From: Hyphomicrobiales bacterium
GTDB lineage: Bacteria > Pseudomonadota > Alphaproteobacteria > Rhizobiales > Rhizobiaceae
Assembly: GCA_900472925.1 (NCBI GenBank)
Contig: UCJU01000020.1
Coordinates: 62,001-126,000 of the forward strand
DNA length: 64,000 nucleotides
Reading direction: 5' to 3'
This document shows, piece by piece, positions 43,832 to 53,261 of the stretch. Made by a program: the position numbers and the translations under genes. Under the pieces are notes generated by a model that searched no databases, was not told where the DNA came from, and was given only the letters and a program-made list of their open reading frames with translations. The first letter of the stretch is position 1. The number at the start of each line of letters is the position of its first letter.

Positions 43832-45394
43832 ATGGCCGCTTCCGGTTCTCCCGCAATTGATCTTTCAGCTGCACTCGTCATGCAACCCACGGCGCTTGCC
43901 GACTGGTTGATCATACTGCCCGTCGCGCTCTGTATCAGCGTCGGCGCCATCCTGATGATGGTCAGGCATTCCACCCGTGCCCACGCGGCAATCGCTATCT
44001 TCGGTCTGTTTGTGCTCGTTGTCATCGACGCGGCATTGTTGTGGAAGGTGGCCACCAGCGGCCCCTTCACCATGGTCATGGGCCGCTGGCTTCCGCCTTT
44101 CGGTATCGCTTTTACGGCGGATCTGACCGGTGTCGCCCTGGCGCTGGCCAGCGCCATCGCAGCCCTTGCCTGTGCCGTCTATGCCAGCCGTGATGTCGAT
44201 GATGCCGCTCGGCGTTACGGCTTCTACCCGTTTTTGATGTTGATGATGGCAGGCGTCAGCGGCGCGTTCCTGACCGGCGATATCTTCAATCTCTATGTCT
44301 GGTTCGAGGTGTTGCTGATATCGTCCTTCGGCCTCATCGTGCTCGGCTCCACCAAAGAGCAGATCGATGGTGCGCTGAAATATGCCGTTCTCAACCTCAT
44401 CGGCACGACGCTGTTTCTCATCACTGTCGGTTATCTCTATGCCATCTTCGGCACCCTCAATATGGCGGATATCACCAGGCGCGTGACGAGGGCGGAGAGC
44501 GCAGCGCCGCTGATGACACTGGCCGCTCTCTTCACCCTGGCCTTTGCCATGAAGGCGGCGGCGTTTCCGGTGAATTTCTGGCTGCCCGCATCCTATCACA
44601 CGCCCAAAATCGTCGTGTCGGCCCTGTTCGGCGGTCTGTTGACCAAGGTCGGTGTTTACGCGCTGCTGCGCGTCATGATCATGCTGTTTCCGTTGCAGCG
44701 GGAGGAGCTGAGCTTTGCCATCGCCATCGTCGCAGCGCTGACCATGATCCTCGGTGCCATGGGTGCACTGGCGCAAAACGATATCAGGCGGATGATGGGC
44801 TACGTCGTCATTTCCGGCATCGGCACTCTGCTGGCGGGCGTGGCCATCGGTTCGCCATCGGCGGTCGGTGGCGTCATCTTCTATGCGCTGAATTCAATCG
44901 TGGTCATGACCGCGCTCTATCTCGTCATCGGTCACGCCGCGCGCCTTGGCGGTGCCTGGACATTGTCCGATCTCAGCGGTCTCTACGCCAGGGCACCGTG
45001 GTTCTCAGGCCTCGCTCTCGCTCTGTTTTTCGCGGGCTCCGGCCTGCCGCCCTTTTCCGGCTTCTGGCCGAAGGCCATGCTGACGAAATCCGCGATCGAT
45101 ATCGGCGCATGGTGGTTGGCGGCCTCCATCCTCATGTCCGGGTTTCTCTGCACCATCGCTTTTGCCCGGGTCTTTCTGCTGTGCTTCTGGCGCTCGTCTC
45201 CGGCAGGCATGAAGGAGATCGTAGCCGCTCCCAATCCGCCGTCCTTCCTGCCCGTCGCGACGTTGACGCTCATCATCATCGGCGTCGGCCTGTTTCCCGA
45301 ACAGGTCATGAAGATCAGCCAGCAGGCGGCAGATGGTCTGTCCGATCCATCGGCCTACATCCGTTCGGTCTTCCCGCAAGGAGCATCCAGATGA
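43832..45394 (+). CDS. mrpD: Mrp antiporter subunit D (NuoM/N-like)
   Basis: The 520-residue protein has about 14 helices and is a second antiporter-like subunit. FLTGDIFNLYVWFEVLLISS and KAAAFPVNFWLPASYHTPKI carry the acidic and lysine residues of the proton path. An 18-base gap separates it from mrpC, and its stop overlaps the mrpE start. Confidence 0.94.
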   Translation: MAASGSPAIDLSAALVMQPTALADWLIILPVALCISVGAILMMVRHSTRAHAAIAIFGLFVLVVIDAALLWKVATSGPFTMVMGRWLPPFGIAFTADLTGVALALASAIAALACAVYASRDVDDAARRYGFYPFLMLMMAGVSGAFLTGDIFNLYVWFEVLLISSFGLIVLGSTKEQIDGALKYAVLNLIGTTLFLITVGYLYAIFGTLNMADITRRVTRAESAAPLMTLAALFTLAFAMKAAAFPVNFWLPASYHTPKIVVSALFGGLLTKVGVYALLRVMIMLFPLQREELSFAIAIVAALTMILGAMGALAQNDIRRMMGYVVISGIGTLLAGVAIGSPSAVGGVIFYALNSIVVMTALYLVIGHAARLGGAWTLSDLSGLYARAPWFSGLALALFFAGSGLPPFSGFWPKAMLTKSAIDIGAWWLAASILMSGFLCTIAFARVFLLCFWRSSPAGMKEIVAAPNPPSFLPVATLTLIIIGVGLFPEQVMKISQQAADGLSDPSAYIRSVFPQGASR

Positions 45395-45870
45395 GCCGCT
45401 ATCTTCTGGGCCTGCCGTTCGTTTTCGTCTGGCTTGCCATTTCCGGCAGTTTTACGATCGCCAACACCCTGTTGGGCGTGGTGGTCGCGGCTCTGTCTCT
45501 GGGCCTCATCCGCGCTCAACTGGGAGACACCGAGACCTATTGGCGACGCGCTCCCGCTATTCTGTCTCTGGCCCTGCTGTTCCTGAAGGAGCTTGCCTTG
45601 TCCGCGTGGACGGTGGCGCTGCTTGTCGTGAGGCCGAAGATCGTTCTCAAGCCCGGAATATTCGCCTATCCGCTGCGACTGACCAGTGATTTCGAGATAT
45701 CCCTGTTGGCCAACCTCATCACGCTGACGCCCGGCACACTCTCCGTGGATGTCTCGAAAGACCGTGCCGTTCTCTATGTCCATGCGCTGGACTGTAGCGA
45801 TGTGGAAGCCACGAAGCGGTCGATTGCCGACGGTTTCGAGCGGAAGATCATGGAGGCGTTCCGCAAATGA
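45391..45870 (+). CDS. mrpE: Mrp antiporter subunit E
   Basis: The 159-residue protein has two N-terminal helices and a soluble tail. [20 protein letters not shown] and [10 protein letters not shown] mark MnhE/MrpE. The ATG at 45391 has AGGAG upstream and overlaps the mrpD stop by ATGA. Confidence 0.93.
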   Translation: MSRYLLGLPFVFVWLAISGSFTIANTLLGVVVAALSLGLIRAQLGDTETYWRRAPAILSLALLFLKELALSAWTVALLVVRPKIVLKPGIFAYPLRLTSDFEISLLANLITLTPGTLSVDVSKDRAVLYVHALDCSDVEATKRSIADGFERKIMEAFRK

Positions 45871-46256
45871 CACCAGAATCACTGGTCTCGATGGCGACCA
45901 TCGTCGCCTCCCTAATTCTTTCGGCAGCCTTTCTGCTGACGGTCTACCGCGTCATCATCGGTCCAACCCTGCCGGACAGAGTTATTGCACTGGACATGCT
46001 GGTCGGTATTGCCACCGGCTTTATCGCCGTCATCGCGATCCGAAGCGGTTTTGATCTCTATGTCGATATTGCTCTATCTCTGTGCCTCGTGGGCTTTCTT
46101 GCAACGGTTGCATTCGCCCGGTTCATCCTTTCCCGCAAGGTGGAGAACGGGCCGCGTGGTGGCATGCTTCTGGATGGGACCGATATACCGCCCGCAACCG
46201 ACAGATCGAGGCCCGTAAAGCGCCGCAAAACGCCAAACAGGAGACAGAGAAAATGA
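45867..46256 (+). CDS. mrpF: Mrp antiporter subunit F
   Basis: The 129-residue protein has three helices typical of MnhF ([40 protein letters not shown]). The basic C-terminal tail of about 35 residues ([20 protein letters not shown]) is longer than in many MrpF proteins and ends in the overlap with mrpG. Confidence 0.93.
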   Translation: MTPESLVSMATIVASLILSAAFLLTVYRVIIGPTLPDRVIALDMLVGIATGFIAVIAIRSGFDLYVDIALSLCLVGFLATVAFARFILSRKVENGPRGGMLLDGTDIPPATDRSRPVKRRKTPNRRQRK

Positions 46257-46594
46257 GCTGGTTCGTTGCTGTTCCCGTCGCTTTTCTATTGCTCGGCGGA
46301 TCGTTGTTTTCACTGGCCGCATCCTTGGGAATAGACCGCTTTCCCGACCTTTATACTCGCATGCACGCTGCGTCTAAGGCCGGAACTGTCGGTTCGGGAC
46401 TTCTACTTGTTGCAGTGGGCATCAATTCACTTGACGTTGCTATTTTGGCGCGTTCTCTGGCTGCGGTCTGCTTTGTTGTTCTGACTGCCCCAGTATCTGC
46501 ACATTTGCTTGCCAAAGCTGCTTACCAGATGGGATATCGTCTGTCTGAAACCACTGTAATGGATGAGATTAAAGCAGACCGGAAGTTGAATTGA
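46253..46594 (+). CDS. mrpG: Mrp antiporter subunit G
   Basis: The 113-residue protein has three helices. [20 protein letters not shown] is the MnhG signature and [15 protein letters not shown] the second. It overlaps mrpF by ATGA, and AGGAG stands upstream. The complete A-G set makes a functional sodium (or potassium)/proton antiporter for pH and salt tolerance. The last part of the gene is richer in A+T than the rest of the operon. Confidence 0.93.
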   Translation: MSWFVAVPVAFLLLGGSLFSLAASLGIDRFPDLYTRMHAASKAGTVGSGLLLVAVGINSLDVAILARSLAAVCFVVLTAPVSAHLLAKAAYQMGYRLSETTVMDEIKADRKLN

Positions 46595-47010
46595 TATGTT
46601 GCTATATCCTTAACTTCCCGGCGCGTCAGACATACATCCTGATTTTGTTACCTGTAATTTCTTATATATAGAATAACCCGTTTTTGCTCTGAAACGTTTT
46701 AAATAATAATTGGACTTTTTTTGGTTTGGTGCTATCCACGACAGGTAAAGAAGCTAACGTTGATTTGCGTCCTGCGTCATTGATAATCCGGTCAACCATT
46801 TTACTAATGGCTAAACTACCTCTTTTAGAGAATATCTGGATATCTTTTCCGTTTCACGCAGTTGCTGCAAGACTTCCGGTTGTCTCGTTGTAGATCATAA
46901 CCGGGCGTTGTTTTTGCGGCTTGAGCAGATCAGTGGGTTTGGGGTTAACTTCAGTTTACTGGCAGACGGCCCGCGCCGATGCCGGGGAAGACATGAATAG
47001 GAGAGACTAC
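46595..47010. other. A+T-rich ros leader and promoter region
   Basis: The 416 bases contain no gene. TA-step-rich blocks occur around 46655-46720 (TTTCTTATATATAGAATAAC), the kind of DNA bound by MucR/Ros proteins, so autoregulation is plausible. A near-consensus CtrA-like sequence, TTAACTTCAGTTTAC, lies about 55 bases before ros but its second half is imperfect. Confidence 0.5.
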
Positions 47011-47439
47011 ATGACTGAAACTACATACGGCGGCGCTCAGGATTTGCTGGTCGAACTGACTGCGGATATCGTTGCTGCCTATGTTAGCCACCACGTCGTT
47101 CCGGTTACGGAGCTTCCCGGCCTTATCTCGGATGTTCACACAGCGCTCAGCGGCACCTCGACACCCGTCGTTGCCGCTGTAAATGTTGAAAAGCAAAAGC
47201 CTGCGGTGTCTGTTCGCAAGTCGGTTCAGGATGATCAGATCATCTGCCTGGAGTGCGGCGGTTCTTTCAAGTCGCTCAAGCGGCACCTAACGACGCATCA
47301 CAGCATCACACCGGAAGAGTATCGCGAGAAGTGGGATCTGCCCGTGGATTACCCAATGGTCGCCCCAGCCTATGCAGAAGCGCGTTCGCGCCTCGCAAAG
47401 GAAATGGGCCTCGGCCAGCGTCGCAAATCTGCACGCTGA
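47011..47439 (+). CDS. ros: Ros/MucR zinc-finger transcriptional regulator
   Basis: The 142-residue protein has the length and near-identical sequence that I remember for Ros of Agrobacterium. The prokaryotic Cys2His2 finger uses C79, C82, H92 and H97 ([19 protein letters not shown]), followed by [18 protein letters not shown] and a basic tail. Ros represses virulence-region and exopolysaccharide genes and binds A+T-rich DNA as an oligomer. The ATG at 47011 has AGGAGAG upstream; an in-frame extension to 46921 is not part of Ros. Confidence 0.96.
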   Translation: MTETTYGGAQDLLVELTADIVAAYVSHHVVPVTELPGLISDVHTALSGTSTPVVAAVNVEKQKPAVSVRKSVQDDQIICLECGGSFKSLKRHLTTHHSITPEEYREKWDLPVDYPMVAPAYAEARSRLAKEMGLGQRRKSAR

Positions 47440-47461
47440 ATTCCGCTCATTCGCAAATACC

Positions 47462-47490
47462 AAAAGCCGGTCCCTGTGGCCGGCTTTTTT
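47462..47490 (+). terminator. Rho-independent terminator after ros
   Basis: AAAAGCCGG pairs with CCGGCTTTT around a 9-base loop and runs on as T. It starts 23 bases after the ros stop. Confidence 0.88.
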
Positions 47491-47642
47491 CATGCGGCCA
47501 AGGCGCTTCACCCAACTTTACTCCCCAAAAAACTAGGAAATTAGTCCAATATTTGCCCGTAGATTTTTGCGTTACGGTGTGGATTGCGACGCGCTTTATC
47601 ATGGTGTATGAATTAATTCCTATTTTGTGAGGAGTTATATTC

Positions 47643-48050
47643 ATGGACCTCCAGCCATCCGAACCAAGATCGACTACCGGTCATCGTTACACTGCCTGCC
47701 ACGCCGCTCCGTCATCATCGGTCTCGGCCGCCCATCGCCTGGCCTGCCAGCAGGTGCGTCAGATCACCTGTACTGTTTTTGCGGATATCGTCGATCGTGA
47801 AATGGTGCGGCGGGATCGACGCCATGCCATGTCGCACATCCGTCAGATTGCCCTTTATGTCAGCCATGTCGCGCTGTCCCTGCCTCTGTGGGAGGTGGCG
47901 ATCTACTTCGGACGGGACCGGTCCACCGCCAGTATCACCTGTCAAAAAGTGGAGGATCGCCGCGACGATCCGGGCTTCGACGCTTTCGTGACCGCCGTCG
48001 AGCAGGCGGTACAGCCCGTTCTCGAAACGCTTCAGGCAGGTGCACAATGA
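47643..48050 (+). CDS. Stand-alone DnaA domain IV-like DNA-binding protein
   Basis: The 135-residue protein has a Ser/His-rich N-terminus, then a helical region from about residue 60 (RHAMSHIRQIALYVSHVALS, then LPLWEVAIYFGRDRSTASIT). FGRDRSTAS corresponds to the DnaA box-contact signature FGGRDHTTV, with Arg in place of His. No AAA+ domain is present, so it cannot act as an initiator ATPase. It overlaps the DUF6456 gene by ATGA. GAGGAG precedes the ATG. A regulator or replication modulator role is inference. Confidence 0.8.
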   Translation: MDLQPSEPRSTTGHRYTACHAAPSSSVSAAHRLACQQVRQITCTVFADIVDREMVRRDRRHAMSHIRQIALYVSHVALSLPLWEVAIYFGRDRSTASITCQKVEDRRDDPGFDAFVTAVEQAVQPVLETLQAGAQ

Positions 48051-48847
48051 CGCAGAACAGAGACCGTGAGATTATTCGCCTGCTGCGCTTCATCGGCCAT
48101 GGCCCTGCGCAGATCACGGGGATGGGCGATGACGTCGAGATCACCACGGATGGCGTCGCGGCGTCCCGAAAGGTCGGAAAGATCGTCATGGAGCAAGCGA
48201 TTTCTGCCGGCTTGTTGCGCAGGGACGGTCGCGTGCTTTACGTTCTGGATACGGCACGGGCCTTTATCAAACGGGCGATGGTGAAGGAGCGTGACGAGAT
48301 CTTTCAGGAGCAGCATCGCCTGTGCGATGTCGTTTCCGTGGATATCGAGGGTGAGCGCCACAATGCCAGGCGCAACGAACTCTCCTCACCAATCCATGCG
48401 CTTTCGCGCTTGAAGGACCGTGATGGTCAGGGCTTCTTTCCGGCAGATGCGCTCGAGGCTGGTGAAAGGCTGGCCAGCGACTTCCACCGTGGCCATTTGA
48501 GCCCGCGTATCACCGCATCCTGGGAGCCGCGTCTGGCAACGCGTGGCAAGGGGCAATCGAACGGCGCTCAGGATCTCAGCGACACCGCCATGTCCGCCCG
48601 CATGCGGTTTTCCAAGGCAGCGGATGCCATGGGTCCAGAACTGTCAGGCGTCGCCATCGATATCTGTTGTTTCGAAAAGGGTCTGGAACTGGTGGAGCGC
48701 GAGCGCCAATGGCCGGTGCGCTCGGCCAAACTCATGCTGCGCACCGCACTTCTGGCACTCGCCAGACACTACTCACCGCCGCCGCCCACCACGCGCAAAC
48801 GCGAAACGCACCATTGGGGCGCCGACGGTTACCGGCCAATTGTGTAA
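48047..48847 (+). CDS. DUF6456 domain protein
   Basis: The 266-residue protein has an N-terminal region that resembles a helix-turn-helix (REIIRLLRFIGHGPAQ, with ASRKVGKIVMEQAISAGLL), and a C-terminal domain with SPIHALSRLKDRDGQGFFP and CCFEKGLELVERERQWPVRS, which I recognise as DUF6456. The start overlaps the DnaA-domain gene stop, so the two are coupled. Function is unknown; DNA binding is inferred. Confidence 0.8.
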   Translation: MTQNRDREIIRLLRFIGHGPAQITGMGDDVEITTDGVAASRKVGKIVMEQAISAGLLRRDGRVLYVLDTARAFIKRAMVKERDEIFQEQHRLCDVVSVDIEGERHNARRNELSSPIHALSRLKDRDGQGFFPADALEAGERLASDFHRGHLSPRITASWEPRLATRGKGQSNGAQDLSDTAMSARMRFSKAADAMGPELSGVAIDICCFEKGLELVERERQWPVRSAKLMLRTALLALARHYSPPPPTTRKRETHHWGADGYRPIV

Positions 48848-49264
48848 TCAGGCAGCCAACACCTGTGCTTCGCCCCTGATGCGGTTGACCATGGAACGCA
48901 GCCCGTTGGCGCGTTGGGAGGATAGATGTTCGACAAGGCCGATTTTGCTGAACACTTCGATCGCGTCGAGGGCAGCGATCTCGGAAGCCTTTTTGCCGGA
49001 ATAGACGGCCAGAACGATGGCGACGAGGCCGCGCACGATATGTGCGTCTGAATCACCCTCGAAGGTCAGCACGGGATCGGCGGCATCATCACTGTGGCTG
49101 ACGACCCAGACCTGGCTTGCGCAGCCTTGCACCTTGTTTTCCGCGGTCTTCTTCTCATCGGCGAGATCAGGCAGCTCTTTTCCCAACTCGATGACATAGC
49201 GATAGCGGTCCTCCCAATCGTCGAGAAAGGCGAAATCGTCCATGATCTTGTCGAGAGAAGCCAT
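48848..49264 (-). CDS. sufE: Fe-S assembly sulfur acceptor SufE
   Basis: The 138-residue protein accepts sulfur from the cysteine desulfurase SufS. The acceptor is C48 in VQGCASQVWV, and FAFLDDWEDRYRYVIELGKE is the family N-terminus. The ATG at 49264 fits this; a GTG at 49288 would add eight residues. The gene stands alone, away from other suf genes. It is convergent with the DUF6456 gene and the stops are adjacent. Confidence 0.93.
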   Translation of the reverse strand: MASLDKIMDDFAFLDDWEDRYRYVIELGKELPDLADEKKTAENKVQGCASQVWVVSHSDDAADPVLTFEGDSDAHIVRGLVAIVLAVYSGKKASEIAALDAIEVFSKIGLVEHLSSQRANGLRSMVNRIRGEAQVLAA

Positions 49265-49400
49265 TTGTCCGTCATCCGTTCGTTTCACGCTTCAACCTCG
49301 CCGCTCCATTCCTGCGATCGTAACAGAGGAGGGAGGTCTATCGTCGCTCTAGGCCTGCATATAGGTCAAACCGTCCCCGAATTGAACCGCCATGCCGACG

Positions 49401-49440
49401 AAAAAAAGCCCTGCGGCGAACCTTGTTCGTGCAGGGCTTT
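49401..49440 (-). terminator. Terminator after the DUF5330 gene
   Basis: On the minus strand AAAGCCCTGC pairs with GCAGGGCTTT around a 16-base loop and runs into seven T residues. It lies 60 bases after the gene that stops at 49500. Confidence 0.85.
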
Positions 49441-49499
49441 GCAAGTTGGGCAGTCAGGCGGCTCAGCGATGAGCAGCAAGAGGTGAAGACGCGAATTCC

Positions 49500-49931
49500 T
49501 CAGAGGGCAGGGCGACGCTGCGGCAGGGGAACATAGGGCTGGGACTTGATGGTGCCGGTCTTGATGTCATCGCTTTCCTGCGCAACATCCACGGTGGCGG
49601 CGGGTATGGTGACTGCTGGCGTCGAGGCATCGGCAAGCTTTACCGGCTGTTCGCTGCCAGCCAGTTGCGCGTCGATCAGCTGGTAGGCGACCTTTGCACC
49701 GTCACGGGCCCGCTCACCCAGCGCATGAAATGTTTCTGCGCCCTTGACGCAGACGTCTGGTTTCTCAACGCAGATGGCGCTGACGTAGCGGTACGCCTCG
49801 CTGGCTGCCGAAACGGCGCCTGCGACGTTCATCTGCGACGTCTGCGAATGGCTGTCGCTGGAACCACCGAAGTAGGACAGCGCCACCAGAACCAGCGAAA
49901 AGAAGATCGATGACTTGATCAAAAACCACAT
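49500..49931 (-). CDS. DUF5330-type membrane-anchored protein
   Basis: The 143-residue protein begins MWFLIKSSIFFSLVLVALSY, an N-terminal membrane segment that I associate with the rhizobial DUF5330 family. The middle, ISAICVEKPDVCVKG-like (SAICVEKPDVCVKGAETFHA), has a Cys pair, and the tail is Pro/Thr-rich ending QPYVPLPQRRPAL. Topology suggests a periplasmic body. Function is unknown. The ATG at 49931 is favoured over 50018 because the hydrophobic segment then starts the protein. Confidence 0.75.
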   Translation of the reverse strand: MWFLIKSSIFFSLVLVALSYFGGSSDSHSQTSQMNVAGAVSAASEAYRYVSAICVEKPDVCVKGAETFHALGERARDGAKVAYQLIDAQLAGSEQPVKLADASTPAVTIPAATVDVAQESDDIKTGTIKSQPYVPLPQRRPAL

Positions 49932-50413
49932 TGCGAAACTACCCCGTTCAACCGCCGCCCTTTTCGGGTCATCCGTGTTTGCCCTGTTCCGTTTGCTTCG
50001 TTTCGGGCTTGATGTCACCCTAACCCCAACAGACCAACAGCCATTTGCAAAAACCGGCAGGATTTAATTCAAATTGTAGCTATTTGTTCCGTCGCAGGAC
50101 CGATAATCGCATTTCGCTAGACTTTTAGCTGTCGATGTTAAGCATAATTGCGGCGGTCTCCAACGAATGCAGGGGATAGAGCTGGTAAGACCTGCCACAA
50201 AGATTAACGCAATCAGAAAAATATAACGAAATCCTTTGCTTACCCGTCATTAACCATGAAACACAAAGTCTGGCGCAAATGCTCCGAAATGAGACTCTGC
50301 CGGGTTTTAAGGGCTTTTGGTGCCTTTGCTTTTAGCCTTTCCTTAAGCCGCAGCCACCTATTGTCGGGCATGGTTAAGGGCTGTCCGGCCCATAGGAAGT
50401 CGGTGTTCAGGTA
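49932..50413. other. Intergenic interval upstream of the DivJ-like kinase
   Basis: The 482 bases have no supported gene. A half-type CtrA motif, TTAACCAT, is at 50250-50257. No terminator or repeat stands out. Any start upstream of 50414 is blocked by an in-frame TAG at 50393. Confidence 0.5.
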
Positions 50414-51949
50414 TTGCGTAATATAACGGAAAAAGCGATTGCGTTGATCGATCATGCGACGGGCATGTGGCTGTCTCGCATGGAAGAAGACGAAAGCGTG
50501 AAAACCGCAACGGTTCAGGCCTTGCGTCGTCTCGTCGCCTTCGGCCTTGCTGCATTTCTGGTTGTTCCAGCCGTGTTCTGCCTGATCTTCCCGGTCTCCG
50601 TTGCGCTGCCTCTGGGCGTTGCCACCGTCTTTGCCGTGTTTCTTGCCGCCGCCGCCTCGCTGCTGGCCTTGCGCAAGCCGGTCAAGCCGGAAGCTGTCGT
50701 CGCAGGGCCGACACAGCATATGGTGCTGGCAACACAGGTGCCCGGCCTTCTGATGGTGTTCGATGAGCACGGCGTCGTCAAAAGCGTGTCCGGTCGTGAC
50801 CTCAAGCAATTTCCGGTGCGGTTCCAGAATTGCGCGGGCCATTTCTTTGCGGAACTGGTGCATGTCTCGGATCGTATCGGGCTGATGCAGGCGTTCGACG
50901 CGCTGCGTCAGGGCGAGGACAATGCGATTGCCGATCTGCGTTTCGAGAACGGCACTGCGGCCCGCCAGACCCAGTTCATTCATGGTCGTATGGATATCAC
51001 AGCCGAGCGCGACCGTTTCGGCAGGCTGACTGCCGTGGTTGGTCAACTGCGCGATATCACTGAAAAGGAAATCCTGCGCAAGGAGGTTGCCCGCAAGGTG
51101 GCTGAAGCCGAATCGGCAAACGATGCCAAGTCGCGCTTTCTGGCCGCCGTCAGCCATGAGCTGCGCACGCCGCTGAATGCCGTTCTCGGCTTTTCCGATA
51201 TTCTAGCAGGCGAGTATTTCGGCAAGCTGGAAAACGACCGTCAACGTGAATATGTCTCGCTGATCCGCCAATCCGGCGCGCATCTCCTGTCTGTGGTCAA
51301 CACCATGCTGGATATGAGCAAGCTAGAAGCGGGCCATTACGAGCTGATGATGGAGCCGTTCCGCATCTCGGATGCCATCAGCACTTGCGAAGGCATGTTG
51401 GGTCTTCAGGCCAAGCAGAAGGGCCTGACACTGACCAGCCGCATCCAGCGCGACATGGGGGAGATCGTTGCCGATCAACGCGCCATCCAGCAGGTTCTGA
51501 TCAATCTTGCCGGCAACGCCATCAAGTTTACCGAATCGGGTGGTGTGGTCTCCATGGATGCATCGCTGGAAGGCGGCTTGCTGAAACTGACCGTCAGCGA
51601 TACCGGCATCGGCATTGCCGCCGACAAGATCGAGCTTCTCGGCCAGCCTTTCATGCAGGTCCAGAACGAATATACCCGCCGCTACGAAGGCACCGGCCTT
51701 GGCCTTGCTTTGGTCAAGGGATTGGTGGAGTTGCATGGCGGCACCGTGACTATCACCAGCCGTCCCGGTGAGGGTACGATGGTAACGATCCTGATGCCAG
51801 CGGATGGCTCCGGCCATAAGACGGGCGCGGATCGGGAAAATGCAAAGGAGCCGGTGGAGTTTCCACCGCGTCTCAAGCCACAGACATCTGTCACGGACAC
51901 GATGAAGGAGGATATTGCGGATGGCCGCGCCAAAGCGAAAATCGCCTAG
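50414..51949 (+). CDS. divJ: PAS-domain sensor histidine kinase, DivJ/PleC-like
   Basis: The 511-residue membrane kinase has two adjacent membrane helices (about residues 39-61 and 63-86), a PAS-like region (about 103-215, ending VVGQLRDITEKE), a HisKA domain with H248 in AVSHELRTPLNAVLGFSDIL, and an ATPase domain with N, G1 and G2 boxes (NLAGNAIKFTESGG, DTGIGI, GTGLGLALVKGLVELHGG). That H-box is of the DivJ/PleC type that controls DivK and cell-cycle polarity. The divJ name also rests on remembered gene order after ros in Agrobacterium. The start is TTG 50414 with a poor ribosome site; ATG 50465 is the alternative. Confidence 0.8.
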   Translation: MRNITEKAIALIDHATGMWLSRMEEDESVKTATVQALRRLVAFGLAAFLVVPAVFCLIFPVSVALPLGVATVFAVFLAAAASLLALRKPVKPEAVVAGPTQHMVLATQVPGLLMVFDEHGVVKSVSGRDLKQFPVRFQNCAGHFFAELVHVSDRIGLMQAFDALRQGEDNAIADLRFENGTAARQTQFIHGRMDITAERDRFGRLTAVVGQLRDITEKEILRKEVARKVAEAESANDAKSRFLAAVSHELRTPLNAVLGFSDILAGEYFGKLENDRQREYVSLIRQSGAHLLSVVNTMLDMSKLEAGHYELMMEPFRISDAISTCEGMLGLQAKQKGLTLTSRIQRDMGEIVADQRAIQQVLINLAGNAIKFTESGGVVSMDASLEGGLLKLTVSDTGIGIAADKIELLGQPFMQVQNEYTRRYEGTGLGLALVKGLVELHGGTVTITSRPGEGTMVTILMPADGSGHKTGADRENAKEPVEFPPRLKPQTSVTDTMKEDIADGRAKAKIA

Positions 51950-52865
51950 GAAAACACCGGCCCGCAAGGAGCCGGGTTTCGTTTCCGTGGCCGCTCTCGC
52001 CATGGGACAGCAACTTCTGCGTCATCCTAAACTCGTCGGCGGCTGCACCGCCTTCATGGTCGTGTTCGGCTTCGTTGCCGCCAATGCGTTGTGGTATCAG
52101 CCCGGCCATCATCCATCGCCATTCCTGCGCACCCGCGATGAGGAAAATCCCAACGGCATTCCCGGATATCGCCTGGCCTCGGGGCTGGCAGAGCACGGCA
52201 ACGTCACAACCTTCCGCATCGAACGCCAGACGGATACGCCGACGAACGCTCCGGCTGCGGTCCAGCCAGCGATGCAGCCTGCCGCACCGGCTGGGGCCAC
52301 TGATCCAGCCGCGCACCAACCGTCCGAACTCGTTGCCGAAATCCAGCGAGAGCTTGCCCGCCGTGGCCTCTATGAAGGTGCCGCAGACGGTATGCCCGGA
52401 CCCCGCACCACCGCTGCCGTGCTGTTTTTCGAGGAAACTGTCGGCATGGAACAGACTGGCGAGCCGACGAGCCGGATTCTTTCAGCCCTGAAAATAGACA
52501 GTGCCACCACGGTCGCAGCCATTCCCAAGGCTCTTCCGAAGGACCGTCCTGCCGCTGCCAATTCCGGCGGCGTGGCGATCGATCCCGTGGCGGCGGCCAT
52601 TCGCAATGCCGAGAGCAATCCCCCCAAGGCGCAGCCCGTGTCGCTCGCATCTGGCCCGTCGGCCAAGCCTGCTGAGAAGGATCTCGTGTCCAAGATACAG
52701 CAGGGCCTCGTCAACATCGCCTATGCCTCCGTGAAGGTGGATGGCGTGCCGGGCGAACAGACGCGAACTGCGATCCGCAACTTCGAAAAGCATTACCGCC
52801 TGCCAGAAACCGGCGAACCCAACGAAGCGGTGCTGAAAAAGCTGAAATCCATCGGCGCCTTGTGA
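51921..52865 (+). CDS. Membrane-anchored peptidoglycan-binding protein
   Basis: The 314-residue protein has a basic N-terminus, one membrane helix (about residues 38-55, GCTAFMVVFGFVAANALW) and a periplasmic part with two PG_binding_1 repeats. The first is VAEIQRELARRGLYEGAADG with GPRTTAAVLFFEE, the second is VSKIQQGLVNIAYASVKVDG with GEQTRTAIRNFEKHYRLPE. It begins inside the kinase gene. AAGGAGG at 51905 sets ATG 51921 rather than TTG 51915. Linkage suggests a link between envelope growth and the cell-cycle kinase. Confidence 0.87.
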   Translation: MAAPKRKSPRKTPARKEPGFVSVAALAMGQQLLRHPKLVGGCTAFMVVFGFVAANALWYQPGHHPSPFLRTRDEENPNGIPGYRLASGLAEHGNVTTFRIERQTDTPTNAPAAVQPAMQPAAPAGATDPAAHQPSELVAEIQRELARRGLYEGAADGMPGPRTTAAVLFFEETVGMEQTGEPTSRILSALKIDSATTVAAIPKALPKDRPAAANSGGVAIDPVAAAIRNAESNPPKAQPVSLASGPSAKPAEKDLVSKIQQGLVNIAYASVKVDGVPGEQTRTAIRNFEKHYRLPETGEPNEAVLKKLKSIGAL

Positions 52866-52882
52866 TATCGGCAGAGCCTGAC

Positions 52883-53227
52883 ATGCGCCTCAAATCCGAG
52901 ATTTTCGTTTCAGCCCTTATTCGCCGTGTGTTCTCCGCAGGCGAATTCGCCGCCATCGAGCGCAAGGGCGCGGATGCGGCGGGCGCGATTTTCATTCGTC
53001 AGCGCCTGCGCAACGGCCTGGAAAATCTCTATGGCCCGGCACCGCAAAGCTTTTCCGATGATGAAGAGGTAAGGGCGGAGCGCCGTTTCGAACTGCGTCT
53101 GAGGCAGGCTGGGGCGGGGGAGGCGGATGCGCTGCTGGAGAAAGAGCGCCGGTTCGACAGCGACCTGTGGGTCGTGGAATTGGAAACGGATACGGTAGAC
53201 GGCTTGTTTACAGTCGTCTCGGATTGA
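52883..53227 (+). CDS. DUF1491 family protein
   Basis: The 114-residue protein begins MRLKSEIFVSALIRRVFSAG and continues GAIFIRQRLRNGLENLYGPA, the recognised DUF1491 pattern. It is soluble, with an acidic C-terminus (DSDLWVVELETD). Function is unknown. It follows the peptidoglycan-binding gene by 17 bases and is probably in the same operon. Confidence 0.85.
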   Translation: MRLKSEIFVSALIRRVFSAGEFAAIERKGADAAGAIFIRQRLRNGLENLYGPAPQSFSDDEEVRAERRFELRLRQAGAGEADALLEKERRFDSDLWVVELETDTVDGLFTVVSD

Positions 53228-53261
53228 GCCATCGCCGGATCGACCCGGTCAGACGCGCTGC

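Noticed and set aside
46945..46959. TTAACTTCAGTTTAC, a CtrA-like sequence before ros
   Set aside because: The second half is TTAC rather than TTAA, so it was not called as a site.
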